From Pandoraea captiosa (GTDB taxonomy: Bacteria; Pseudomonadota; Gammaproteobacteria; Burkholderiales; Burkholderiaceae), in assembly GCF_902459775.1 (NCBI RefSeq), contig NZ_CABPSQ010000003.1, positions 372,001-436,000 on the forward strand: 64,000 bases of DNA, read 5' to 3'. Shown one piece after another: positions 51,176-59,400 of the stretch. Made by a program: the position numbers and the translations under genes. The notes beneath the pieces were generated by a model. The model was not told the DNA's origin. It ran no database searches and was given only the letters and a program-made list of their open reading frames with translations. Positions within the stretch are counted from its first letter, which is position 1. The number at the start of each line of letters is the position of its first letter.

Positions 51176-51495
51176 AACTGCATCGGCACGCCCGCCCTGA
51201 CGCCGGCGTGTCGTCGTCGGCTGCACCGATCGCGGACACCAGCCCGCGTGCGCGCCTGCGCGCGTGCCCGGCACACTGGCTGATTTACCAGCGTTGCGGA
51301 CGCAGCACACTGACCATCAGCATTCCATGCCCGGGCTGTGTGCGCCGGCCTGTTCCGCGCGTGTCGGCGACGGGCCTGTTCCCGGCGGGCATGAGTGCTT
51401 CGACGCGATGCCATCGAAGGAGGTGCTAACGGGATGCGGATGAAGATGCTGGCGCCCGATAGGCCGAACCAGAAGAAGACAAACAGGAGGTGGCC

Positions 51496-52404
51496 TTGGA
51501 TTTCAGGTTGCTGCGTTACTTCGTCGCAGTTGCGGAAGAACTGCATCTGGCCCGTGCAGCCGAGCGTCTGGGCATCGAGCAATCACCTGTGTCGCGTGCG
51601 ATGCGCGACCTGGAAAGCCAGCTTGGCGTGCAGTTGTTCGACCGCAGCACACGCCTGACGCGGCTGACCTGGGCCGGCCAGGTGTTCCTCGGCGAATGCC
51701 GGCGCGTGATGGCCACCGTGGAGCAGGCAGTCAAGAGCGCCAAGGCGGCGGCACAGGGCTACCAGGGCCATCTGCGCATCGCGATCTGCGACAGCCTGGC
51801 GCAGCCCCGCATCGCCACCTTGCTGGCACGCAGCCGCGAGGATGAGCCCGAGCTGGAGATTCGCGTCTTCGAGCTGCCGTTCGCGCAGCAGCTCAAGATG
51901 CTGCACGACGATCTGCTGGACATCGGCTTTGCCTTGTCAAACGCGGTACATGATGGCCTCGTCGCCGAGCCGGTGTGGACCGATCCGCTGTCGGTGATCG
52001 TGCCCGCACGCCACCCCTTGCTGGCGCACGTGCAGGTGCCGCTGCCCGAAGCCCTGAAGTTCCCGTTGGTTCTGTGCCATCCCGAATCGGGATCGGGCTG
52101 CCGCCATCAGATTCAAGCGCTGCTGCAGGACGCAGGCGCGCCACTTAAGCTGGTCGATGAAGTGACCAGCCTGGGCGTGATGCTGACCTTGGTCGGCGCC
52201 GGCTACGGCATCGGCTTCGCCATCGCCTCGCAGGTGCAGACGCTACAGCGCCCGGACATCTCCATTCGTCCCCTGGCCGGCACCCCACCGATGCTCTCTA
52301 CCTACCTGCTGCGCCGCCATGGCGAACCCTCCGAGCCCATGAAGCGGTTCATCGAGCGGGTGAAAGACGAGGCCGCACCGGTCGATGAAGAGCCAGTCCT
52401 TTGA
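51496..52404 (+). CDS. LysR-family regulator 2, next to attR
   Basis: 302 residues if started at TTG 51496 (MDFRLLRYFVAVAEELH), which has GGAGG at a proper distance (51486-51490). The GTG at 51490 overlaps that site and is less likely. The helix-turn-helix is LARAAERLGIEQSPVSRAMRDLE. The effector domain is intact. It is the last gene of the ICE before attR, in the place of tciR-type regulators. It runs toward attR. The rare TTG start is notable. Confidence 0.88.
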   Translation: MDFRLLRYFVAVAEELHLARAAERLGIEQSPVSRAMRDLESQLGVQLFDRSTRLTRLTWAGQVFLGECRRVMATVEQAVKSAKAAAQGYQGHLRIAICDSLAQPRIATLLARSREDEPELEIRVFELPFAQQLKMLHDDLLDIGFALSNAVHDGLVAEPVWTDPLSVIVPARHPLLAHVQVPLPEALKFPLVLCHPESGSGCRHQIQALLQDAGAPLKLVDEVTSLGVMLTLVGAGYGIGFAIASQVQTLQRPDISIRPLAGTPPMLSTYLLRRHGEPSEPMKRFIERVKDEAAPVDEEPVL

Positions 52405-52636
52405 GGACGCAGCTCGCCTGTTCGTTGCGACCTGTGGCGTGGTGTGCCAGTAGACAGATAGACTTCCGAATGAAATCCGATGCTCTGGCTGTTGATGGAT
52501 GTGCTTGGCTCGCTTTGGATCACCCGCAACGGCTTGCGTTGACCAGGCCGAAGACTTGAGTCCACAATCGAGTCCATTCCGTGACGCTTGGATCGGAAAA
52601 GACGTTCGTAATAAACGAGTTAGCGACCGGGTGCTG

Positions 52637-52654
52637 TTCCCATCGCCCGCTCCA
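52637..52654 (+). other. attR: 18-bp 3' end of a tRNA-Gly gene
   Basis: TTCCCATCGCCCGCTCCA is the end of a tRNA-Gly T-arm, acceptor stem, discriminator U and CCA. No tRNA body precedes it, so it is the copy made by ICE integration; the intact tRNA should be at the far (left) end. ICEclc uses an 18-bp tRNA-Gly 3' end. The preceding 230 bp (52405-52636) holds no gene. Confidence 0.9.
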
Positions 52655-52668
52655 AGAATTCCTGAAGA

Positions 52669-52692
52669 AGCCGTCCTTGCGACGGCTTTTTC
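52669..52692 (+). terminator. Terminator of the former tRNA-Gly gene
   Basis: AGCCGTC/GACGGCT (7 bp) with a 5-nt loop followed by TTTTCG, 15 bp after CCA. This is chromosomal DNA and marks the ICE border. Confidence 0.85.
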
Positions 52693-52758
52693 GTTTTCTG
52701 GCGTCGCCCGCCTTGTCCTCCGTCCCTGACCTTCCCCCTAATTCCACAACCGACATCC

Positions 52759-52794
52759 GGTTATTTGAACATTCAGTCAAAAATAACCTATAGT
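52759..52794 (+). promoter_or_regulatory. TetR gene promoter with overlapping palindrome
   Basis: TTGAAC (52765-52770) and TATAGT (52789-52794), spacer 18, form a good sigma-70 promoter. GGTTATTT (52759-52766) and AAATAACC (52781-52788) make an 8-bp inverted repeat across it. The TetR product probably represses itself here. Confidence 0.7.
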
Positions 52795-52862
52795 CACGCC
52801 ATCGGACGGTGGCGTTGATACGTCCCCGCTTTTTCCATCCCTCCAGACCCAAGAGGCCCTTC

Positions 52863-53444
52863 ATGAGCGGACGACCCAGAGAATTCGACGATGCTGCCGT
52901 CATCGACGCCGCCATGGACGTCTTCTGGACGAACGGGTACGAAGGGACGTCGGCTCAGGCGCTCGTCGAATGCACCGGACTCGGGCGCGGCAGCCTCTAC
53001 AACGCCTTCGGCAGCAAGCTCAATCTGTATCACGAAGCGCTCGAACGCTATCAGACGCTCGGCCTTCAGAAGCAAGTCGACATTCTCAATGGCCCCGGCC
53101 TCGTCAAGGACCGGCTGCGCACGCTGCTGCAATCCGGTATCGACGAAGACCTCGATCCCGCCAAACAACGCGGCTGCATGTCCCTTTTCGCAGCGTTCGA
53201 GCGTGGCGCCAAGGACGAGAAAGTCCGGCAGATCAGTCAGGCTTACTTCATCCGCATCGAACAAGTGCTCGTGCACCTGATCGCCGTCGGCCAGCATAAC
53301 GGCGAACTCTCCACCGAGCGCTCGCCCGTCGTGGTCGCTCGCACGTTCCTGTCGAGCTACTACGGTCTGCGCGCCCTGGGACGCACGGTTTGCGACCGCG
53401 CATTCCTCGAAGGCATCATGCAAGGCACGCTCGATCAGTTGTGA
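52863..53444 (+). CDS. TetR/AcrR-family repressor
   Basis: 193 residues from 52863 (MSGRPREFDD). The helix-turn-helix is GTSAQALVECTGLGRGSLYN. The ligand domain follows with GCMSLFAAFERGAKDEK. It is 131 bp upstream of an MFS exporter gene in the same direction and probably regulates it. It belongs to the chromosome, beyond attR, so it should not be confused with MfsR of ICEclc. Confidence 0.92.
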   Translation: MSGRPREFDDAAVIDAAMDVFWTNGYEGTSAQALVECTGLGRGSLYNAFGSKLNLYHEALERYQTLGLQKQVDILNGPGLVKDRLRTLLQSGIDEDLDPAKQRGCMSLFAAFERGAKDEKVRQISQAYFIRIEQVLVHLIAVGQHNGELSTERSPVVVARTFLSSYYGLRALGRTVCDRAFLEGIMQGTLDQL

Positions 53445-53575
53445 CGCAAGGCCCCGCCGACGCATCGGCCCCGCGCCCACACCGCAACGAATTCCTTCTC
53501 GCGCAGCAAGCCACCCAAAACAACGGATAACCCCATTCACCCCCAGCGGGTCGCCTACGCATCCGCAAATATGGA

Positions 53576-54790
53576 ATGATCGTTAAAGATATGACGCAAA
53601 AATCCACAATGCCACCGGTGGTCTATCTATTAGGACTCACCGTTTTTGCCATGACCACGGCGGAATTCATGGTCGCGGGGATGATGCCCGCGCTCGCCCA
53701 CGCAATGAACGTTGGCATCGGCGACATCGGCAATCTGATCTCGCTCTACGCGCTGGGCATGACCATCGGCGGCCCGGTCCTTACCGCCTTGCTGCTCGCG
53801 CTGCGCACGCCACACAAGCGCGCGCTCGTCTGGCTGCTGACGATCAACGTTGCCGGTGGCGTGCTTGCCGCCGTGTCGACGCGCTATGAAGTGATGGCGC
53901 TCGCCCGAATCATCATGGGCGTGGCCAGTTCGGCGACGTTCGGTGTGGCGCTCACGCTCTGCGCCGATCTCGTTGCACCGTCGGTTCGCGGACGCGCCGC
54001 ATCGTTCGTGCTCGGCGGTCTGATGTTCTCGCCCGTGGTCGGCGTGCCGCTCACCGCCTTCATCGAACAACACTACGGCTGGCGCGCCAGCTTCTGGCTC
54101 GTCGCCGTGCTTGCCGCGCTTTGCTCGATCGCCGTGGCGCTCTGGGCGCCGAAGGGGGAAAAGCAGGACGCAGAGGTCATCAGCCTGTCGGCGGAGTTTC
54201 GATCGCTGCTCAATCGTCCGCTGTGGGCCGCATTTGCGACCAGCGGGTTGATCATCGGCGCAACATTCGCTGCCTTCAGCTACTTCTCGCCGATCTTTTT
54301 GAATGTCGCCGGCGTGTCGGCCACGTCGATTCCGAATCTGCTGGCGATGTATGGCATCGCCAACATCATCGGCAACGCCGTCGTCGGACGTTTCGCCGAC
54401 CGCCATACGCTGACGGTACTCGTTGCGGGTTTGTCAGTACTCGCACTCGCGTTGATCAGCTTCGCGCTTTGGGCACAGATCACGCCGGTCGGTATTGCCG
54501 CGTTCGCCGCCATCGGTCTGACGGGCGTGTCGCTCAATCCGGCCATGGTGGCTCGTGTCATGCGTGCCGCAGCGCCGGGGCCACTCGTCAATACGATGCA
54601 CACGTCGGTGATCACGGCAGGCCTCGCCTTCGGCACGTGGGCCGGAGGTGCCGCCATCGATGCCGGTTACAGCATGCGTGCACCGCTGTGGATCGGCGCC
54701 GCCATGGCCGCCGTGGGTCTTGCCAGTCTCTTGCCTTACCTGCGCTCGGGTCTCGCGCAAGCGCCCGAGACGGTTTGCTCTGCGTCCTGA
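53576..54790 (+). CDS. MFS transporter of the DHA1 drug-exporter type
   Basis: 404 residues (or from ATG 53591, MTQKSTMPP). Twelve hydrophobic helices. The A-motif region has GNLISLYALGMTIGGPVLTA and the C-motif VGVPLTAFIEQHYGWRASFW. It likely exports small aromatic or drug molecules by proton antiport. It is downstream of the TetR repressor and convergent with the peptide genes. Confidence 0.9.
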   Translation: MIVKDMTQKSTMPPVVYLLGLTVFAMTTAEFMVAGMMPALAHAMNVGIGDIGNLISLYALGMTIGGPVLTALLLALRTPHKRALVWLLTINVAGGVLAAVSTRYEVMALARIIMGVASSATFGVALTLCADLVAPSVRGRAASFVLGGLMFSPVVGVPLTAFIEQHYGWRASFWLVAVLAALCSIAVALWAPKGEKQDAEVISLSAEFRSLLNRPLWAAFATSGLIIGATFAAFSYFSPIFLNVAGVSATSIPNLLAMYGIANIIGNAVVGRFADRHTLTVLVAGLSVLALALISFALWAQITPVGIAAFAAIGLTGVSLNPAMVARVMRAAAPGPLVNTMHTSVITAGLAFGTWAGGAAIDAGYSMRAPLWIGAAMAAVGLASLLPYLRSGLAQAPETVCSAS

Positions 54791-54855
54791 GCTGACGTCC
54801 AACCTCAGGCCCCGGTCGAGTCAACTCGATTGGTATCGATTCCGTGCGTCGCCGA

Positions 54856-54963
54856 TCACATGAACAGGTCGGCGACGTCCGAGAAAAACTTGGCCACCGG
54901 CGCTGCCCGGCTCGCCCACGTCCCCAGCGTCACCAATCCGTCGCAAATCAGTCCCCAGCCCAT
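54856..54963 (-). CDS. Small peptide gene, copy C (35 residues)
   Basis: Encodes a 35-residue peptide beginning MGWGLICDGLVTLGTWASRA and ending FFSDVADLFM. A strong ribosome binding site (GGAGGTG) ends 4 bases before the ATG. It is the third and most diverged of three tandem copies. Cys7/8 zone and the run GTWASRAAPVAKF are kept. No cleavable signal is apparent. It could be a membrane-active or toxic peptide; no known family is recognised. Confidence 0.7.
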   Translation of the reverse strand: MGWGLICDGLVTLGTWASRAAPVAKFFSDVADLFM

Positions 54964-55006
54964 GTCACACCTCCCGTGGTTCGTTTGAGTCGGCTGTTGC
55001 GGTTGA

Positions 55007-55114
55007 TCAGAACAGCGCCATCACATCGTTGAGGAACTTCGCGACCGGCGCAGCGCGGCTCGCCCACGTGCCAACGGTCACCAGTGCGTCGCAGATCGGT
55101 CCAATTGCAGCCAT
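55007..55114 (-). CDS. Small peptide gene, copy B (35 residues)
   Basis: Encodes MAAIGPICDALVTVGTWASR and ends KFLNDVMALF, 35 residues. It differs from copy A at three residues (Ala10, Thr13, Val14). GGAGGTG precedes the ATG. The 43-base gap to copy C equals the 43-base gap to copy A, so the unit repeats every 151 bp. Confidence 0.75.
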   Translation of the reverse strand: MAAIGPICDALVTVGTWASRAAPVAKFLNDVMALF

Positions 55115-55157
55115 GTCACACCTCCAGTGGTTCGTTCGATTGGGTTGTTACGGTCGA

Positions 55158-55265
55158 TCAGAACAGCGCCATCACGTCGTTGAGGAACTTCGCCACCGGC
55201 GCAGCGCGGCTTGCCCACGTACCCAGCATCACCAGTCCGTCGCAGATCGGTCCAATTGCAGCCAT
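55158..55265 (-). CDS. Small peptide gene, copy A (35 residues)
   Basis: Encodes MAAIGPICDGLVMLGTWASR and ends KFLNDVMALF, 35 residues. GGAGGTG precedes the ATG. An in-frame GTG at 55361 with AGGAGG upstream could add 32 residues, but that leader is basic and unlike the repeat. The peptide is small, hydrophobic with scattered charges (Asp9, Arg20, Lys26, Asp30), and has one Cys. The tandem layout is reminiscent of PSM-beta/SLUSH peptide arrays of staphylococci; that is an analogy only. Confidence 0.75.
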   Translation of the reverse strand: MAAIGPICDGLVMLGTWASRAAPVAKFLNDVMALF

Positions 55266-55373
55266 GTCACACCTCCGGTTTCGTTTCGTTTGTTTCGCGT
55301 TTGTCGCGAGTTGGGTCAACGATAAACCTCGGGTCGGCACCTGAAAACTGAGATAAATCACAGTCGACCTCCT

Positions 55374-55406
55374 GACGGGCGATCGGCCCCGGCAAGATCG
55401 CCCGTC
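55374..55406. promoter_or_regulatory. Long inverted repeat between the peptide array and DUF3348
   Basis: GACGGGCGATC / GATCGCCCGTC, perfect 11-bp arms with an 11-base loop. No T-tract on either side. It sits 109 bp upstream of peptide gene A and 178 bp upstream of DUF3348. On the minus strand AGGAGG follows at once, so it could fold the ribosome binding site of the upstream GTG frame. Confidence 0.65.
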
Positions 55407-55583
55407 GGCATTCAGTCCTGCGACCGAAGGCCACGACCTCCTCTCGTCTGCCGCTCCCGGAATTCAAGCCCGAATGTGGCCTTGCGCACCCCACTGGTGC
55501 CCGCCCAGCCTCGCCGGACCGGTCAGTCGGGGGTCGAATGGCGCGCGCAGTGTAAACTGCTGGGTTTTCGACCCCCCAGTGGA

Positions 55584-56381
55584 ATGGTGCAAGTGTCCCG
55601 GCGTCCCGTTATCAGCGCCCCAACACTCATACGCTCGCTGGCCCGTCTGAGCGCGTTCGTGCCCCCTGAGGCCCCGCCGTCGCTCTCGGACCGACTGAGC
55701 CAGTGGCTGGGCTGGACCGACGCCATCGCTTTGTCGTCGGCCCTCAAAGCCAACCCGTCGGCGGCAACGCCCGGCGCGCGTTCGGCTGCGCACGACCCGG
55801 CAAGCGAACTTGCGCGGATTCGCGTCGACCTGGCGGCCGCCATCGCCCGCGATTGCGGTCTGGCCGCCGCGCCGGGCGGGCAGATCCGCGCCCTGAGCGC
55901 CGCCGAGCGACAGCGCGCTGCGTCCTTCGCCGAATTTCCGGCGTATCGACAGCGTTACGCGACCTCGCAACAGACGATGGACACGGCAATCAGCGCCCTG
56001 CGCACCCGCCTGCGTGCCCAGTTGGCCACGCAGTCGTCGGCCGGGGCTCGCCTCGCCAGCGTCGATGCCGTCATGGAACGCGTGATGGGCGCACGTGAGC
56101 GCACACTGCTCGCGAGCGTGCCGAATTTGCTCGAAGGGCATTTCGTGCGGCTGCGCGATACGGAACAGGCAACGATGGCCGCCCCGCGCGTACCCGGCGC
56201 CCCACCGCTCGCGCCCGCCGGCACCTGGCTCGACACCTTCCACCGGGACATGCAGAGCGTTTTGCTCGCAGAACTGGATATCCGCCTGGAACCGATCGAA
56301 GGGCTGATCGCCGCCCTCGCCTCGGTTCCCCACGGCGAACACATGAGTGAACCCGGACAACATGACCCGCTACCTCGTTGA
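55584..56381 (+). CDS. DUF3348 family protein
   Basis: 265 residues from 55584 (MVQVSRRPVISAPTLIR). Blocks LARLSAFVPPEAPPSLSDRL, RIRVDLAAAIARDCGLA and QQTMDTAISALRTRLRAQLA define DUF3348. Soluble, helical. It overlaps the DUF802 gene, with whose product it is always found. A role as a cytoplasmic partner of the motor-like pair is inference. Confidence 0.85.
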   Translation: MVQVSRRPVISAPTLIRSLARLSAFVPPEAPPSLSDRLSQWLGWTDAIALSSALKANPSAATPGARSAAHDPASELARIRVDLAAAIARDCGLAAAPGGQIRALSAAERQRAASFAEFPAYRQRYATSQQTMDTAISALRTRLRAQLATQSSAGARLASVDAVMERVMGARERTLLASVPNLLEGHFVRLRDTEQATMAAPRVPGAPPLAPAGTWLDTFHRDMQSVLLAELDIRLEPIEGLIAALASVPHGEHMSEPGQHDPLPR

Positions 56382-59300
56382 TCTCGTTGCCTTCGTCGCA
56401 GGACTGGCCGTCGTCGGCTGGATCGCCATCGGCTATGCCGGCACCAACACCCTCGCGCTCGCCGTCGCGCTGCTGATCGCCGCCGTCTACCTCATCGGTG
56501 CGCTCGAACTCAAGCGGTTCCATCAGTCGACGAACGCCCTTGCCAACGCCGTTGCCGGCCTGAACGCTGCGCCCGCCTCGCTGCCGTCGTGGCTCGACAC
56601 GCTGCCGGCCGGCCTGCGCACTGCCGTGCGACTGCGCGTCGAAGGCGAGCGCGTCGGCCTGCCCGGCCCGGCGCTCACGCCTTACCTGGTCGGCCTGCTC
56701 GTGCTGCTCGGTATGCTCGGCACCTTCCTCGGCATGGCCGCCACGTTGCGTGGCACCGGCATCGCGCTCGAAGGCGCCACGGACCTGCAAGCCATCCGCG
56801 CCTCGCTCGCCTCGCCGGTCCGGGGCCTCGGCTTCGCCTTCGGGACATCCGTCGCCGGTGTCGCAACGTCGGCCATGCTCGGCCTGCTCGCCGCCCTCGC
56901 GCGCAAGGAACGCGCACAGGTCGTCCAGTCGCTCGACGCCCGCATCGTAACCACACTGCGCGGCTTCTCCCAGCAACATCAACGCGAAACGACGCTGCAA
57001 CTGCTTCAGCAACAAGCGACGCTCATGCCCGCGCTCGTCGACCGCCTGCAAGACATGATGGCGGCGATGGAGCGCCAGAGTCAGGCGCTCGGCGAGCGTC
57101 TCGTGGCGAATCAGGATGCGCTCCATGCGAAAACGGATGCCTCGTATGCGCAACTCACCAGCGCCATGCAGCAGTACCTGAAGGAGAGCGTCGCGACCAC
57201 CGCGAGCGCGGCCGGTGCGGCGATTCGTCCGGAAGTGGAGGCCACCATGGCCAGCCTCGCACGCGAGACGGCCACATGGCATCAGACGGTGTCCGCCGCC
57301 GTGCAGGACCGCATGGACGGTCTGTCAGATCGCTTCGAAGCGACGACGGCGCGTGTCGCCAACGTGTGGAAGGATTCGCTGGACGCTCAATTGCGCACCA
57401 ATGAATTGCTCGCAACCGATCTGCGCGCTGCCCTGGGCGACTTCACGCAAACCTTCGAATCGCGCTCGACGCGACTCGTCGACGATGTCGCCACACGCCT
57501 CGAGAGTGCAACGGAGAATGTGAGTCGCGCGCAGGCCGGTGTCGCCCAGACCTGGGAGACGTCGCTCGCCACGCAGCAGCGCGCCAACGATTCGCTCACC
57601 GAACGTCTGAGCACTGCGCTCACGCAATTCGCGCAGACCTTCGAGACGCGCTCGGCCCGCCTGGTGGATGAGGTCGCCGCTCGCCTCGAAGCCACGACCG
57701 GTCAGGTCAGCGCCGCACATGCCGGTATCGCGCAGACGTGGGAAACGTCGCTCGCCCATCAGCAGCAGACGAGCGATGCGCTCGCCAAGGCGCTGGGCAC
57801 AACGCTCGCGCAGTTCACCGAGTCGTTCCAGACGCGCTCGGCCGGTTTGCTCGCAGACGTCGCCGCACGACTCGACAACGCTACCGGCAGCATCGCTACC
57901 GCGCAGACCACGGTTGCCCAGGCATGGGAACAGGCGCTGGGCCAGCAGCAGCAATCGCATGACGCGCTCACCCAATCGCTCGGCGCCGCGCTGGAGCGCT
58001 TCGCGCAGACGTTCGAAGCACGTTCCCATGCGTTGCTGGGTGACGTCGCCGCGAAGCTCGATGCTGCGAGCGGCAACATGAGCAGCGCCCACGAGCGCGT
58101 CGCGCAGGCATGGGACCAGTCGATCGCGTTGCAGCAGCACGCGAACGCCACACTGAACGCCGAACTCGCTGCCGCGCTCACGCGTTTCACGGATACCTTC
58201 GAGCAGCGCGCCGCGCATCTGATCGATGGCGTTAGCCAGCGCACGGAAGGCGCCATGCACAGCGTGTCGGAGACGGCCGCAGTGGTGTCCGGCGAATGGA
58301 AGCAGGCGATCACGGCGCAGCAGTCGGCGAACGATGCCCTCGCCCGCGATCTCGGCGCCGCGCTCGGCCGCTTCGCCGACACCTTCGAGGCGCGAGCGTC
58401 GCAACTGTTGCAGGACGTCTCGGCACAGATGGATTCGACGTCGACCCAAGTCGCGCAAACGTGGCGCGACGCGGTGGCCGAACACGCACGCACGAACGAA
58501 CGTCTGGCCGACGGCAATCAACAGCTCGTCGCGGCCACGACACAAGCCTTCACCGAACACAGCGCCTCGCTGCTGCAAGCACTAAGCGCCGCCAATCAGG
58601 CGCACCACGACGCCACGGCCGAGCGCGAAACGCAGCGACTGTCCGCCTGGACGGACACGCTCGAAGGCACGCTCGCGACGCTTCGCTCGGAATGGCAGCA
58701 GGTCGGCGCGCAAACGGCCAGCCAGCAACAGGCGATCTGCGACACACTCGCGCGCACCGCTCTGGAGATGTCCGAGCAAACGCGGGCCAACGCGAGCGAC
58801 ACCATCGCGGAAATCTCGCGTCTGGTCCAAACCGCCTCGGAAGCGCCGAAAGCTGCCGCCGAGATCATCGGCGAGCTGCGCCAGAAGCTCTCGGACAGCA
58901 TGGTGCGCGACAACGCCATGCTCGAAGAGCGCTCGCGACTGCTCGACACACTCGGCACGCTGCTCGACACCGTGAAGCATGCGGGCAACGAACAACGCGC
59001 GGCCGTCGACGAACTGGTGACGACCTCCGCACAACTGCTCGAACGCGCGGGGACGAATCTCGGCGACGCGATCGCGGCACAAACCGAAAAGCTCGCACAG
59101 GCCTCAGCGCAAGTCACCGGCAGCGTCATCGAAATCGCCAGCCTGGGCGACGCCTTCGGCGCCGCCGTGCAGTCCTTCGGCGAATCGAACACGCAATTGC
59201 TCGAACATCTGCAACGCATTGAAGCGGCGCTCGACAAGTCGATGGCGCGCAGCGACGAACAACTCGGCTATTACGTCGCGCAAGCGCGCGAAGTGGTGGA

Positions 59301-59400
59301 GCTGAGCGTGATGTCGCAGAAGCAGATTCTCGAGAACCTTCAGGAACTGGCAAAGACGCGTGCACAGGCCGGTGCCCAACCGGGTAGCGTGGCAGCATGA
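56362..59400 (+). CDS. DUF802 protein: MotA/ExbB-like membrane part with 62-residue-repeat tail
   Basis: 1012 residues from ATG 56362. Four hydrophobic helices lie in the first 190 residues. The third and fourth carry LVLLGMLGTFLGMAATL and FAFGTSVAGVATSAMLGLLA, like the channel helices of MotA/TolQ/ExbB and ZorA. The remaining 800 residues are alpha-helical, with six to seven 62-residue repeats (57367-58540) beginning at Trp. It overlaps the OmpA-like gene by four bases. It is probably the stator-like ring of an ion-driven complex with a long cytoplasmic tail. Function is unknown. Confidence 0.82.
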   Translation: MTRYLVDLVAFVAGLAVVGWIAIGYAGTNTLALAVALLIAAVYLIGALELKRFHQSTNALANAVAGLNAAPASLPSWLDTLPAGLRTAVRLRVEGERVGLPGPALTPYLVGLLVLLGMLGTFLGMAATLRGTGIALEGATDLQAIRASLASPVRGLGFAFGTSVAGVATSAMLGLLAALARKERAQVVQSLDARIVTTLRGFSQQHQRETTLQLLQQQATLMPALVDRLQDMMAAMERQSQALGERLVANQDALHAKTDASYAQLTSAMQQYLKESVATTASAAGAAIRPEVEATMASLARETATWHQTVSAAVQDRMDGLSDRFEATTARVANVWKDSLDAQLRTNELLATDLRAALGDFTQTFESRSTRLVDDVATRLESATENVSRAQAGVAQTWETSLATQQRANDSLTERLSTALTQFAQTFETRSARLVDEVAARLEATTGQVSAAHAGIAQTWETSLAHQQQTSDALAKALGTTLAQFTESFQTRSAGLLADVAARLDNATGSIATAQTTVAQAWEQALGQQQQSHDALTQSLGAALERFAQTFEARSHALLGDVAAKLDAASGNMSSAHERVAQAWDQSIALQQHANATLNAELAAALTRFTDTFEQRAAHLIDGVSQRTEGAMHSVSETAAVVSGEWKQAITAQQSANDALARDLGAALGRFADTFEARASQLLQDVSAQMDSTSTQVAQTWRDAVAEHARTNERLADGNQQLVAATTQAFTEHSASLLQALSAANQAHHDATAERETQRLSAWTDTLEGTLATLRSEWQQVGAQTASQQQAICDTLARTALEMSEQTRANASDTIAEISRLVQTASEAPKAAAEIIGELRQKLSDSMVRDNAMLEERSRLLDTLGTLLDTVKHAGNEQRAAVDELVTTSAQLLERAGTNLGDAIAAQTEKLAQASAQVTGSVIEIASLGDAFGAAVQSFGESNTQLLEHLQRIEAALDKSMARSDEQLGYYVAQAREVVELSVMSQKQILENLQELAKTRAQAGAQPGSVAA
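57367..58540 (+). repeat. Six to seven in-frame 186-bp repeats (62 residues each)
   Basis: Each unit starts with Trp (TGG at 57367, 57553 and so on, 186 bp apart) and has the form W-x-x-SL-x-x-Q ... L-x-x-x-L-x-x-AL-x-x-F-x-x-TFE-x-RS ... DVA-x-RL. Six units are in strict register. The seventh is shorter by seven residues and degraded. Confidence 0.85.

Noticed and set aside
52560-52654. Possible intact tRNA-Gly gene
   Set aside because: Only the last 18 bases and CCA are present; no D-arm or anticodon arm can be folded upstream.
52863-54790. TetR and MFS genes considered as MfsR and its efflux genes of ICEclc
   Set aside because: They lie beyond the tRNA-Gly end and its terminator, so they are chromosomal.
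54841-55290. Tandem repeats considered as a CRISPR array or iterons
   Set aside because: Units are 151 bp, and the conserved parts are complete reading frames with ribosome binding sites; there are no unique spacers.
57367-58540. DNA repeats considered as a minisatellite
   Set aside because: The period is a multiple of three and the conservation is at protein level, so it is a coding repeat.
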